Source: Mycobacterium paraseoulense (lineage in GTDB: Bacteria > Actinomycetota > Actinomycetes > Mycobacteriales > Mycobacteriaceae). Taken from it: DNA of 64,000 nt. The notes under the pieces were generated by a model. That model ran no database searches and was not told the DNA's origin. It saw nothing but the letters and a program-made list of their open reading frames with translations. The stretch lies in the NCBI RefSeq assembly GCF_010731655.1, contig NZ_AP022619.1, forward strand, positions 4,464,001 through 4,528,000, written 5' to 3'. How positions within the stretch are numbered: the stretch's first letter is position 1; every line of letters begins with the position of its first letter. Below, piece by piece: positions 43,103 through 51,195 of the stretch. The position numbers were made by a program, and so were the translations under genes.

Positions 43103-44307
43103 CGCGCCGCGTCCGCCAGTGGACCGTCGCCGCCGCGGCCGCGGCGTTGACGGTCGCCTGCAGTTCCACGGTCGCGGGGACCGCTGTCAAAGCCCCCGGG
43201 ACGGACAGCACCGATGGCGTCGACCTCGCCCTGCTCGACGCCGGGAACTTCCCGACCACCCCGCGCGACCCGCTGGGAACCGCCGGTGACGCGCTGCGCG
43301 GCGGCTGGGCCGAAGGACGTCGCCTGGCCGGCGCCGTGGTGGGCCCCTGGGAGGCCGACCCCGACCTGATCGACTACGCCCAAGTCGATTCGGGCGTGGT
43401 CAAGGACGCTGACGCGGTCAACTCGCTGCTGGGCGCCCCGATGGGCGAGGGCCTGGGCGGCCACAACCTACTGGCCGGTTTCTCCAGCGCCCGTCACACC
43501 GAGAAGGGCCCGTACAAGGGCCTGCTCAACATCGTGCTGGAGCTGGCCAGCCCGGCCGATGCGACCGCCGCGGCCGCCGCCATGGCCGCCAGGGGCACGG
43601 CCTTGAAAATGCCCTTCGAAACCAAAACCATTCCCACGCAGCCGTTTTCGATCCCGCGTCACCCCGCGACTGCGGCGCTGACCTACCAGTGGACCGCGCG
43701 TTACCCTGACCCCGGCGGTCCACGGTTCTCGGTGACCGCCCTGAGTGCCCACGGTCAATATGTGCTGGCGCAAACGGCGACATCGTCCGACAATGCCGAT
43801 ATCGCAGCCCAATTGATCGCCACCACAATGGATTTGCAGCAGCCCTCGGTCGACGCCTTCAAGCCCACGCCGCGCGATCAGCTGGCCCAGCTGCCGCTGG
43901 ACCCCGACGGGCTGATGGCGCGCACCGTGGCGCCCCGACAAGAGAACGAGTCGATCAGCGACGGCATCTATGACCCACACGGTGCGCTGCACTTGGCCAC
44001 CGATAACCCGGTTCACCTACAAGCACTGTACAAATCCGCCAATGTGCAGCGGGTCGCCTACACCCTGGAAACCAGTGTCTATCAAACGCCCGACGCCGGC
44101 GCGGCGGCGCGGATCGTCGCCGACATGTCCGGGCCGCACCAAGTGGGCGGGATCAGCGGCATGCCCAAGGCGAAGTGCTTCAACGAGACATTGGGCTATT
44201 GGTGTGTGGCTCGCGCGGATCGCTACGCCTACGAGATGCAAAACGAACAGGAGAATGCGCTGCACCAGATGATGGCCGCCCAATATCGCATGCTCACCGG
44301 GAAGTGA
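43099..44307 (+). CDS. Secreted lipoprotein, paralogue of the preceding gene
   Basis: A 402-aa lipoprotein: MTRRVRQWTV, Ala-rich core, lipobox TVAC (Cys about 21). It shares with its upstream neighbour the VDLALLDAGNFPTTPRDPLGTA opening (compare ANVALLDPGNY) and the ending with KCFNETLGYWCVARADRYAYEM and AAQYRMLTGK. ATG 43099 overlaps the upstream stop. The kinase gene starts 7 bp after its stop, so the three genes form one tight operon. Function unknown; the organisation suggests extracytoplasmic partners of the kinase. Confidence 0.75.
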   Translation: MTRRVRQWTVAAAAAALTVACSSTVAGTAVKAPGTDSTDGVDLALLDAGNFPTTPRDPLGTAGDALRGGWAEGRRLAGAVVGPWEADPDLIDYAQVDSGVVKDADAVNSLLGAPMGEGLGGHNLLAGFSSARHTEKGPYKGLLNIVLELASPADATAAAAAMAARGTALKMPFETKTIPTQPFSIPRHPATAALTYQWTARYPDPGGPRFSVTALSAHGQYVLAQTATSSDNADIAAQLIATTMDLQQPSVDAFKPTPRDQLAQLPLDPDGLMARTVAPRQENESISDGIYDPHGALHLATDNPVHLQALYKSANVQRVAYTLETSVYQTPDAGAAARIVADMSGPHQVGGISGMPKAKCFNETLGYWCVARADRYAYEMQNEQENALHQMMAAQYRMLTGK

Positions 44308-44314
44308 GCGCCTG

Positions 44315-46336
44315 ATGCCGCTTGCTGTGGGAACGATCATCGCCGGATACCGCATCGAAGGTGTGCTCGGTTCCGGCGGGATGGGCACGGTGTACCTGGC
44401 CCGCCACCCGACGCTGCCCCGCAGCGATGCGTTGAAGATCCTGTCCGCCGAGCTGTCCGTGGACCGCCAATTCAGGGTCCGTTTCACCCGCGAAGCCGAC
44501 TTGGCCGCCACCCTCAACCACCCGAATATCGTGCGGGTGTACAACCGCGGCGAAACCGACGACGGACACCTGTGGATCGCCATGGAGTACGTCGAAGGAA
44601 CCGCGGCCAACGATCTGGACCGCGCCAACCTCACCCCGGCCCGCATCGTGCGCATCATCACCGACGTCGCCGCCGCACTCGACTACGCGCACTCCCGGCG
44701 GGTGCTGCACCGCGACATCAAACCCGGCAACTTCCTGATCTCGGCTCCCGGCAGCGACCATGAACGAGTGTTGTTGGCCGACTTCGGTATTGCGCGCGCC
44801 CTCGATGACGCCACCACGTTGACCGCCACGGGCTCCATGGTCGGCACCGCCGCCTACGCCGCACCGGAGACCATCGAAGGCGGCCCGGCCGACGCCCGCA
44901 GCGATATCTACTCGTTGGGATGCGCCCTGTTCCGGCTGCTGACCAGCCGCACCCCCTACGAGGACAACTCACTGTCGGCGATGTTGGCCGGACACCTGAT
45001 GCGGCCCGTCCCGCGCCCCACCGACATCAACCCCGGCCTGCCCGGCCAGATCGACGACGTGATCGCCCGGGCACTGGCCAAAGACCCCGCCGAGCGCTTC
45101 CCGACCGCGGGCGCACTGGCGGCGGCCACCGCCGCCGCGCTCACCAATAACCCCGCGCCGCCCACCACCGGCCCCAGCGGGCTACCGGCAGGCAGCCCGA
45201 CCAATCCCACGCTGACCTATCCGCCCACCGTGCCCCCCGGGGCGGCCGCCGCACCGGGGTGGCCCGCCTACCAACCCCACGGGGCGGCCGGCGCGCCGAA
45301 TCATGCCGCGCCCCAATGGTTCGCGGGCATGCACCCGGCGGCCGGCGGGCCGGCGCCACCGCCTCGGGCCAAGCGGCGCAGACGCACTCGCCTGATCGTG
45401 GCGGCGACCGTTCTCGTCGCGGCGCTGGCCGCCGCCACGGTCGTGGGCATTCACCTGGTCGGCCGCCCCGGCGGCGGACTGGGCCCCTACCAACCACAAG
45501 CCCTCAGCACCAAGTTCGGCACCCTCAAGCTCGAGCACCGCCCGATGGCCATCGCCGCGCTCGGGCCCGGCGATCCCGATGCCGTCCTGTCGCTGGGGGC
45601 CCAGCCGGTCCTCATGAACGCGACCAACGCGACGGTGCCGAACTGGCTGCAGCCGCTCATCCACTCATCCCCGCCGGTGTTCGCCGCGGCCGACACCGCC
45701 GCGATCACCGCCGCCAAACCCGACCTCATCATCGACACCGGCGACATCGACCAACCCACCTTCAACGCATTGACGGCGATCGCGCCCACCCTCGCCCGAC
45801 CCGCCGACGACACTCAAGGGTGGACCTGGCAGGCGCAACTGAACTGGATCGCCACCGCGCTCGGCCGCACCGACGCGGCCAAGACCCTGATCGACAAAGC
45901 GCAGTCGGAGCAGAACACCATCCGCTCGGAGCACGGCAGCTTTTCCGGCAAATCCGTCCTCGTCGTCAGCTACACCGGCACGACCACGACCGCCGCCGTG
46001 GACCCGTCGCCGCCGAGCGGCTACCTGGAGAGCGTGGGCTTCACCTACAACCCCCACTACCAGCGCAGCCCCGGCGGACCCGCGGAAGTCCCGTTCAACA
46101 TCAACGACGCCGACTACGTCTCTCAGCGCAGCGATGTGATGCTGCTGCTGCGCACCGACCCCGCCGCCGGCGGCGGGGGATACGCCGGCCTGCCCGCCAG
46201 ATACACCAGTTTCGGCGGCACGCTGGTCATCGTCGACGACCCCGCCGCCATCGCCGCCCTCGACGCCGGCGGTCCCGCGGCCACCACGTACCTCAACACC
46301 GCGCTGGTCCCCAAGCTCGGCAACCAAATCCGCTGA
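44315..46336 (+). CDS. Ser/Thr protein kinase fused to a siderophore/B12-type periplasmic binding domain
   Basis: A 673-aa transmembrane kinase. The kinase domain (about 10-272) is complete: glycine loop GSGGMG (19-24), Lys41, Glu60, HRDIKPGN (132-139), DFG (156-158), an activation loop with Thr/Ser 167-174, and APE (183-185). A Pro-rich juxtamembrane linker (280-350) and RAKRRRR precede a single membrane span (about 360-382). The exported part (395-673) has the plan of FecB/FhuD type III binding proteins: RPMAIAALGPGDPDAVLSLG, AAKPDLIIDTGDIDQPTFNAL, a long linking helix, and a second lobe with NDADYVSQRSDVMLLL. It probably autophosphorylates on ligand binding. ATG 44315 lies 7 bp after the lipoprotein stop. 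Confidence 0.88.
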   Translation: MPLAVGTIIAGYRIEGVLGSGGMGTVYLARHPTLPRSDALKILSAELSVDRQFRVRFTREADLAATLNHPNIVRVYNRGETDDGHLWIAMEYVEGTAANDLDRANLTPARIVRIITDVAAALDYAHSRRVLHRDIKPGNFLISAPGSDHERVLLADFGIARALDDATTLTATGSMVGTAAYAAPETIEGGPADARSDIYSLGCALFRLLTSRTPYEDNSLSAMLAGHLMRPVPRPTDINPGLPGQIDDVIARALAKDPAERFPTAGALAAATAAALTNNPAPPTTGPSGLPAGSPTNPTLTYPPTVPPGAAAAPGWPAYQPHGAAGAPNHAAPQWFAGMHPAAGGPAPPPRAKRRRRTRLIVAATVLVAALAAATVVGIHLVGRPGGGLGPYQPQALSTKFGTLKLEHRPMAIAALGPGDPDAVLSLGAQPVLMNATNATVPNWLQPLIHSSPPVFAAADTAAITAAKPDLIIDTGDIDQPTFNALTAIAPTLARPADDTQGWTWQAQLNWIATALGRTDAAKTLIDKAQSEQNTIRSEHGSFSGKSVLVVSYTGTTTTAAVDPSPPSGYLESVGFTYNPHYQRSPGGPAEVPFNINDADYVSQRSDVMLLLRTDPAAGGGGYAGLPARYTSFGGTLVIVDDPAAIAALDAGGPAATTYLNTALVPKLGNQIR

Positions 46337-46390
46337 CGCCGTCGCGGCGGGGGCCGTCGCCCGACACCGGGCGCCGGTAATGTCGAATTC

Positions 46391-47296
46391 GTGCGTAGTG
46401 AAGGCGATACCTGGGACATCACAACGAGTGTGGGTTCGACGGCGTTGTTCGTCGCGACGGCCCGAGCGCTGGAGGCGAAGAAGCCCGACCCGCTGGCCGT
46501 CGACCCTTATGCGGAGGTGTTCTGCCGCGCCGTGGGTGGGTGGGCGGCCGACGTGCTGGACGGCCGGGCCCCCGATCACGAGCTGACGACGGCCGACTTC
46601 GGCGAGCACTTCGTCAACTTCCAGGGCGCGCGGACCAAATACTTCGACGAGTATTTCCGTCGCGCCGCCGCCGCGGGCGTGCGGCAGGTGGTCATCCTGG
46701 CGGCCGGGCTGGATTCGCGCGCCTACCGCCTGGACTGGCCGGCCGGCACCACCATCTTCGAGTTGGACCAGCCACAGGTCCTCGACTTCAAGCGCGAGGT
46801 GCTCACCGGGCAGGGCGCGCAGCCCAAGGCGGAGCGCCGGGAGATCGCGGTTGACCTGCGCGACGACTGGCCGCAAGCGCTGCGGGACAGCGGCTTTGAC
46901 GCCGCCAAGCCGTCGGCGTGGATTGCCGAGGGCCTACTCATCTACCTCCCGGCGGCCGCGCAGGAGCAGCTGTTCACCGGCATCGACGGCCTGGCCGCCG
47001 CGGGCAGCCACGTCGGGGTCGAGGACGGCGCGCCGCTCGACCAGGACGACTTCGAGGCGAAACGCGAGGAAGAGCGCGCCGCCATGGCCGACGGTGCCGA
47101 GCGGCCGTTCTATCAGCTCGTCTACAACGAGCGGATCGCGCCGGCCACCGAATGGTTCGGCGAGCGCGGATGGACCGCGGTCGGCACCCCGCTGGCCGAC
47201 TTCCTGCGCGAGAACGGCAGGCCGGTGCCCGGGCCGGACGTCCAAGCCGGGCCGATGGTCGCCCGCAACACCCTGGTGAGCGCGGTCAAGGCCTGA
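46391..47296 (+). CDS. SAM-dependent methyltransferase, UPF0677/LCM-like family
   Basis: A 301-aa class I methyltransferase of the large mycobacterial family related to leucine carboxyl methyltransferases. Motifs: [11 protein letters not shown], then motif [16 protein letters not shown], the acidic [12 protein letters not shown], and the [11 protein letters not shown] motif. The GTG at 46391 is used. Equals Rv0281, which in M. tuberculosis lies between PPE3 and eccA3. Here it lies between the kinase cluster and the second PPE gene. The substrate is unknown. Confidence 0.88.
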   Translation: MRSEGDTWDITTSVGSTALFVATARALEAKKPDPLAVDPYAEVFCRAVGGWAADVLDGRAPDHELTTADFGEHFVNFQGARTKYFDEYFRRAAAAGVRQVVILAAGLDSRAYRLDWPAGTTIFELDQPQVLDFKREVLTGQGAQPKAERREIAVDLRDDWPQALRDSGFDAAKPSAWIAEGLLIYLPAAAQEQLFTGIDGLAAAGSHVGVEDGAPLDQDDFEAKREEERAAMADGAERPFYQLVYNERIAPATEWFGERGWTAVGTPLADFLRENGRPVPGPDVQAGPMVARNTLVSAVKA

Positions 47297-47487
47297 CCCG
47301 TGCGGTCGGGCTCCCGATGAGTTCTCCATGAGTTGAGCGCGCGCCGGAACTTTCGCGCGCCGCCCGCCGACTACTACCGGGCTGATCCGTGCGCCGCCTA
47401 ACAGCCCGGGCGGCGTCGATCTCAGCCCGGCGAGGAGTCTGGCGTGGCGCTGCACGCTTTTTTCGATAGCCCGGCCGGCGGCCGACG

Positions 47488-48978
47488 ATGACCGCGCCGG
47501 TGTGGATGGCGCTGCCCCCGGAGGTCCATTCTGCGCAGCTGAGCAGCGGCCCCGGGCCGGCCGGGCTGCTGGCCGCCGCGGCCGCGTGGAGCTCGCTGAG
47601 CACCACCTACGTCTCGGCGGCCGACGAGCTGTCCGCGACCCTGTCCGCGGCCCAGGCCGGGGCGTGGGAGGGGCCCACCGCCGAACGGTACGTGGCCGCC
47701 CACGCGCCCTATCTGGCATGGCTGATGCGGGCCGGCGCCAACAGCGCGGCGGCCGCGGCCCGGCACGAGACCGCGGCCACGGCCTACACCGCCGCGCTGG
47801 CCGCCATGCCGACATTGCCGGAGCTGGCCGCCAACCACGCGGTGCACGGTGCCCTGGTGGCGACGAACTTCTTCGGTGTGAACACCATCCCGATCGCGCT
47901 CAACGAGGCCGATTACGCGCGGATGTGGGTCCACGCCGCCACCACGATGTCCACTTATCAGGCGGTATCCACCGCGGCGGTGGCCTCGACCCCGCAAACC
48001 GACCCGGCGCCGCCCATCGCGAACGCCAACGACAGCGGCGGCGACAGCGACGACACCGGGATCGTCGACAATGACGGCGGCGACCCGACCCAGCTGAGCT
48101 GGTGGATAAACCGCATCACCGAGATAACCGATACGTTGGCAAAGGATTTGGCGGAATTTCGCACGAACCCGGTCGACGCAATAGAGGATTTGCTACACGA
48201 CATTTTCGGGCCCGCCGGACTCATCGCCGACGAGTTCACCCACGTGGGCGAGGCCCTCCAGACGTTTCCGCAGCTTGCGGCTCTCCCGCTCGCCGTGCCC
48301 GGTGCATTCGGGGGAGGTATAGCGGGGTTGACGCTGCTGGCCGCGATCCAGCCGGGCGCGGCCCCGATCGCGCCACCCGCGGCTGTGCCCGCACCGATGC
48401 CCCCGGCACCGAGTGCGCGGGTTGTCGTCGGCGCTCCGGTCATGAGCGCTGCCCCGGCCGCAGCCCCGGCGCCGTCTTCCGCCCCGGCGCCGGCGCCCGC
48501 GCCGGCCGCGGCACCTGCGACCGCCGCGCCACCACCGCCGCCCGTGACCGGCGCCGAGGGAGCCGCCTTCCCGTACCTGGTCGGCGGTCCCACGATCGGG
48601 ACGGACACGGGCATGGGCGTTGGCGCGCAACGAAAGGCGCCGGAGCCCGATTCGGCGGCGGCCGCGGCGGCCGCCGCGGCGCAGGCGCGCGAGCAGCGGC
48701 GGGCACGCCGGCGCCGCCGGGCGGCGATGAACGAGCACCAGCGCGGCTACCGGTACGAGTTCGTCGACTCCGACGGCGGGACGGGACCCGACGGGCTCGT
48801 CGAGCCGGCACCGTCGGCCATGACGACGGCGTCCGATCAGGGGGCGGGCACGCTCGGTTTCGCCGGAACGGCGAGCAACCCGACGGCCGACGCGACCGGC
48901 CTGGCGACGCTGGCCGGCGACGGGTTCGGCGGCGGGCCCTCGCTGCCGATGCTGCCGGGCTCGTGGGAGCCGGACTAG
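47488..48978 (+). CDS. PPE family protein, PPW subgroup (PPE3-like copy 2)
   Basis: A 496-aa PPE protein: PPE motif in WMALPPEVHS (residues 8-11), the WxG turn AWEGPTAE, and a conserved N-domain to about 180 that is nearly the same as the PPE at 35227. The middle region differs. A Pro/Ala linker, RKAPEPDS plus an Ala run, and the PPW ending (LGFAGTA, PMLPGSW) repeat the paralogue's C-terminal plan. ATG 47488 has only a weak ribosome site, and no Zur-type box is seen upstream, unlike copy 1. It lies directly before the ESX-3 regulatory region. Confidence 0.87.
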   Translation: MTAPVWMALPPEVHSAQLSSGPGPAGLLAAAAAWSSLSTTYVSAADELSATLSAAQAGAWEGPTAERYVAAHAPYLAWLMRAGANSAAAAARHETAATAYTAALAAMPTLPELAANHAVHGALVATNFFGVNTIPIALNEADYARMWVHAATTMSTYQAVSTAAVASTPQTDPAPPIANANDSGGDSDDTGIVDNDGGDPTQLSWWINRITEITDTLAKDLAEFRTNPVDAIEDLLHDIFGPAGLIADEFTHVGEALQTFPQLAALPLAVPGAFGGGIAGLTLLAAIQPGAAPIAPPAAVPAPMPPAPSARVVVGAPVMSAAPAAAPAPSSAPAPAPAPAAAPATAAPPPPPVTGAEGAAFPYLVGGPTIGTDTGMGVGAQRKAPEPDSAAAAAAAAAQAREQRRARRRRRAAMNEHQRGYRYEFVDSDGGTGPDGLVEPAPSAMTTASDQGAGTLGFAGTASNPTADATGLATLAGDGFGGGPSLPMLPGSWEPD

Positions 48979-49091
48979 CGGGGACCGGCCGGCGTTGCCC
49001 GGAACTTTTGGGGTGCGGCGGACGACTACTGGCTGCGTGTTCGTTCCCGAAGCGCCCACGCCGTCCGGTGATCGGCGAGGGGGGACTCGGA

Positions 49092-49121
49092 TTGATAATG
49101 AAAATGATTTTCGATAAGCTC
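49092..49121 (+). promoter_or_regulatory. Zur-type operator of the ESX-3 operon
   Basis: A perfect 13-bp palindrome, GAAAATGATTTTC (49100-49112), flanked by TTGATAA and TAAGCTC. It fits the AT-rich zinc-uptake-regulator box known upstream of ESX-3, and its flanks match the box before the PPE gene at 35227. Confidence 0.75.
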
Positions 49122-49181
49122 GGCCGCTTAGGAGGGGCTGACGACGGCCTGCCAACCCGCTGCGGCCGCAAAATATCCGGA

Positions 49182-49215
49182 AATGCGGATAAACCTGGGG
49201 TTTATCATCCGCATT
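49182..49215 (+). promoter_or_regulatory. Strong hairpin in the eccA3 leader
   Basis: AATGCGGAT (49182-49190) pairs with ATCCGCATT (49207-49215), and GATAAACC (49188-49195) pairs with GGTTTATC (49199-49206). The two stems share GAT, giving about 14 bp with a 3-nt loop and one 3-nt bulge. No U-tract follows. It could be an mRNA structure or a protein-binding site. Confidence 0.6.
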
Positions 49216-49272
49216 GGCGGTAGTGAACGAGGAGTGGAGTGGTGAGTCGGACGGGCCCTGGCGCCTCGACAC

Positions 49273-49291
49273 TTAGCTTATGCAATGCTAA
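49273..49291 (+). promoter_or_regulatory. IdeR-like iron box 1
   Basis: TTAGCTTATGCAATGCTAA agrees with the 19-bp iron-box consensus TTAGGTTAGGCTAACCTAA at 14 positions and has symmetrical ends TTAGC/GCTAA. IdeR with Fe2+ would repress here. Confidence 0.55.
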
Positions 49292-49302
49292 CTTCAGGCG
49301 GG

Positions 49303-49321
49303 TTAGGTTAGGGGAGGCTAC
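49303..49321 (+). promoter_or_regulatory. IdeR-like iron box 2
   Basis: TTAGGTTAGGGGAGGCTAC has a perfect left half of the iron-box consensus (TTAGGTTAGG) but a poor right half. It overlaps the Shine-Dalgarno-like GGGGAGG. It may extend box 1 as a tandem IdeR site. Confidence 0.4.
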
Positions 49322-49325
49322 ACAA

Positions 49326-49355
49326 ATGGAGAGGCGTGGCCGTGGAACTCGGTGA
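49326..49355 (+). other. Nine-codon upstream ORF overlapping the eccA3 start
   Basis: ATG 49326 has the best ribosome site of the region (GGGGAGG, 8-nt spacing) but encodes only MERRGRGTR before TGA. It overlaps the eccA3 start in another frame. It may be a leader peptide or chance. Confidence 0.35.
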
Positions 49356-51195
49356 CACCGGCGTGCTCGCCGCTCAGCCCGTCAATGCCCGGGTGGAAGC
49401 GCGGGTCGACGGTGACGTCGTCAGCCGGTTCGCGACGTGCTGCCGCGCGCTCGGTCTCTCGGTCTACCAGCGTCAGCGCCCGGCCGACCTGGCCGCCGCC
49501 CGCTCCGGATTCACCGCGCTGACCCGCATCGCCCACGACCAGTGCGACGCCTGGACCGGCCTGGCTGCCGCCGGCGATACGTCCCTGCGGGTGCTGGAGG
49601 CGGTCTCGCACACCGTGACGACGGCCGGCACGCTGCAGCGCAAGGTGGACCTGGCGCCCGGCGCGTTGGGCTTCCGCTATGACACCGGCCTATATCTGCA
49701 GTTCCGCGCCGTCACCCCCGACGACTTCCACCTCGCCTACGCGGCGGCCCTGGGCACGGCCGGCCGGTTCGCCGACGCCGACCGGATCGTCACCGGCCTG
49801 ACCACGCGGCGCCCGGACTGGCGCGAAGCCCGTTGGGTCGCCGTCGTCATCAACTACCGCGCGGAGCGGTGGTCGGACGTCGTCAAGTTACTGACGCCGG
49901 TCGTCAACCACGCCGACCTCGACGAGGCCTTCTCGCACGCGGCCAGGATCGCGCTGGGCACCGCCCTGGCGCAGCTGGGCATGTTCGCCCCGGCGCTGTC
50001 CTACCTCGAGGAACCCGAGGGTCCCGTCGCGGTGGCGGCGGTCGACGGGGCGCTGGCCAAGGCGCTCGTGCTGCGCGCGCACGTCGACGAGGATTCGGCG
50101 AGCGAAGTGTTGCAGGACCTGTACGCGGCCCATCCGGAAAACGAACAGATCGAGCAGGCCCTGTCCGACACCAGCTTCGGGATCGTCACCACCACCGCGG
50201 CCCGGATCGAGGCGCGCACCGACCCCTGGGACCCGGACACCGAGCCCAGCGCCGAGGACTTCGTGGACCCCGCGGCCCACGAACGCAAGTCCGTGCTGCT
50301 GCACGAGGCCGAACTCCAGCTCGCCGAATTCATCGGGCTGGACGAGGTCAAGAACCAGGTGTCGCGGCTGAAGAGCTCGGTGGCCATGGAACTCGTGCGC
50401 AAGCAGCGCGGGCTGGCCGTCGCGCAGCGCGCCCACCACCTGGTCTTCGCCGGGCCGCCCGGCACCGGTAAGACCACCATCGCCCGGGTGGTCGCCAAGA
50501 TCTATTGCGGCCTTGGGCTGTTGAAGCGGGAGAACATCCGGGAGGTGCACCGCGCCGACCTGATCGGCCAGCACATCGGCGAGACCGAGGCCAAGACCAA
50601 CGCGATCATCGACAGCGCCCTGGACGGGGTGCTGTTCCTCGACGAGGCCTACGCCTTGGTCGCCACGGGCGCCAAGAACGACTTCGGACTGGTCGCCATC
50701 GACACCCTGCTGGCGCGGATGGAGAACGACCGCGACCGGCTGGTGGTCATCATCGCCGGGTACCGCGCCGACCTCGACAAGTTCCTGGACACCAACGAGG
50801 GCCTGCGGTCCCGGTTCACCCGCAACATCGACTTCCCTTCCTACGCACCGTCGGAGCTCGTCGAGATCGCGACCAAGATGGCCGAGCAGCGCGACAGCGT
50901 CTTCGAACGCGCCGCGCTCGACCACATGGAGGCGCTGTTCACCAAGCTCGCCACGGAGTCGACGCCGGACGCCAACGGAATTTCGCGGCGCAACCTCGAC
51001 ATCGCCGGCAACGGTCGCTTCGTTCGCAACATCGTCGAACGCTCGGAGGAAGAACGCGAATTCCGGCTCGACCACTCGGACCACGCGGGGACCGGGGAAT
51101 TCAGTGACGAGGAGCTGATGACCATCACCGACCAGGACGTCGAGAACTCGGTGGAGCCGTTGTTGCGCGGCCTCGGCCTGTCGGTGCCGGCATGA
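49336..51195 (+). CDS. eccA3: ESX-3 AAA+ ATPase EccA3
   Basis: A 619-aa cytosolic ATPase of the type VII system, thought to help release substrates or EspG chaperones. The N-terminal about 290 residues are TPR-like helices. The AAA+ domain has Walker A GPPGTGKTT (about 372-380), Walker B VLFLDEAYAL (about 432-441) and the sensor region LVVIIAGYRADLDKF. GTG 49336 is the first in-frame start; GTG 49342 has a better-spaced GGAGAGG and may be the true one. M. tuberculosis EccA3 is slightly longer at the N-terminus. It overlaps eccB3 by 4 bp. Confidence 0.95.
   Translation: MAVELGDTGVLAAQPVNARVEARVDGDVVSRFATCCRALGLSVYQRQRPADLAAARSGFTALTRIAHDQCDAWTGLAAAGDTSLRVLEAVSHTVTTAGTLQRKVDLAPGALGFRYDTGLYLQFRAVTPDDFHLAYAAALGTAGRFADADRIVTGLTTRRPDWREARWVAVVINYRAERWSDVVKLLTPVVNHADLDEAFSHAARIALGTALAQLGMFAPALSYLEEPEGPVAVAAVDGALAKALVLRAHVDEDSASEVLQDLYAAHPENEQIEQALSDTSFGIVTTTAARIEARTDPWDPDTEPSAEDFVDPAAHERKSVLLHEAELQLAEFIGLDEVKNQVSRLKSSVAMELVRKQRGLAVAQRAHHLVFAGPPGTGKTTIARVVAKIYCGLGLLKRENIREVHRADLIGQHIGETEAKTNAIIDSALDGVLFLDEAYALVATGAKNDFGLVAIDTLLARMENDRDRLVVIIAGYRADLDKFLDTNEGLRSRFTRNIDFPSYAPSELVEIATKMAEQRDSVFERAALDHMEALFTKLATESTPDANGISRRNLDIAGNGRFVRNIVERSEEEREFRLDHSDHAGTGEFSDEELMTITDQDVENSVEPLLRGLGLSVPA

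Larger units (their letters stand above)
48979..49335 (+). promoter_or_regulatory. ESX-3 operon regulatory region
   Basis: This 357-bp leader before eccA3 contains, in order, a Zur-type palindrome (49092-49121), a strong hairpin (49182-49215), two IdeR-like boxes (49273-49291 and 49303-49321) and a 9-codon upstream ORF (49326-49355). In M. tuberculosis the ESX-3 operon is repressed by both Zur and IdeR, in line with what is seen. Confidence 0.75.
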
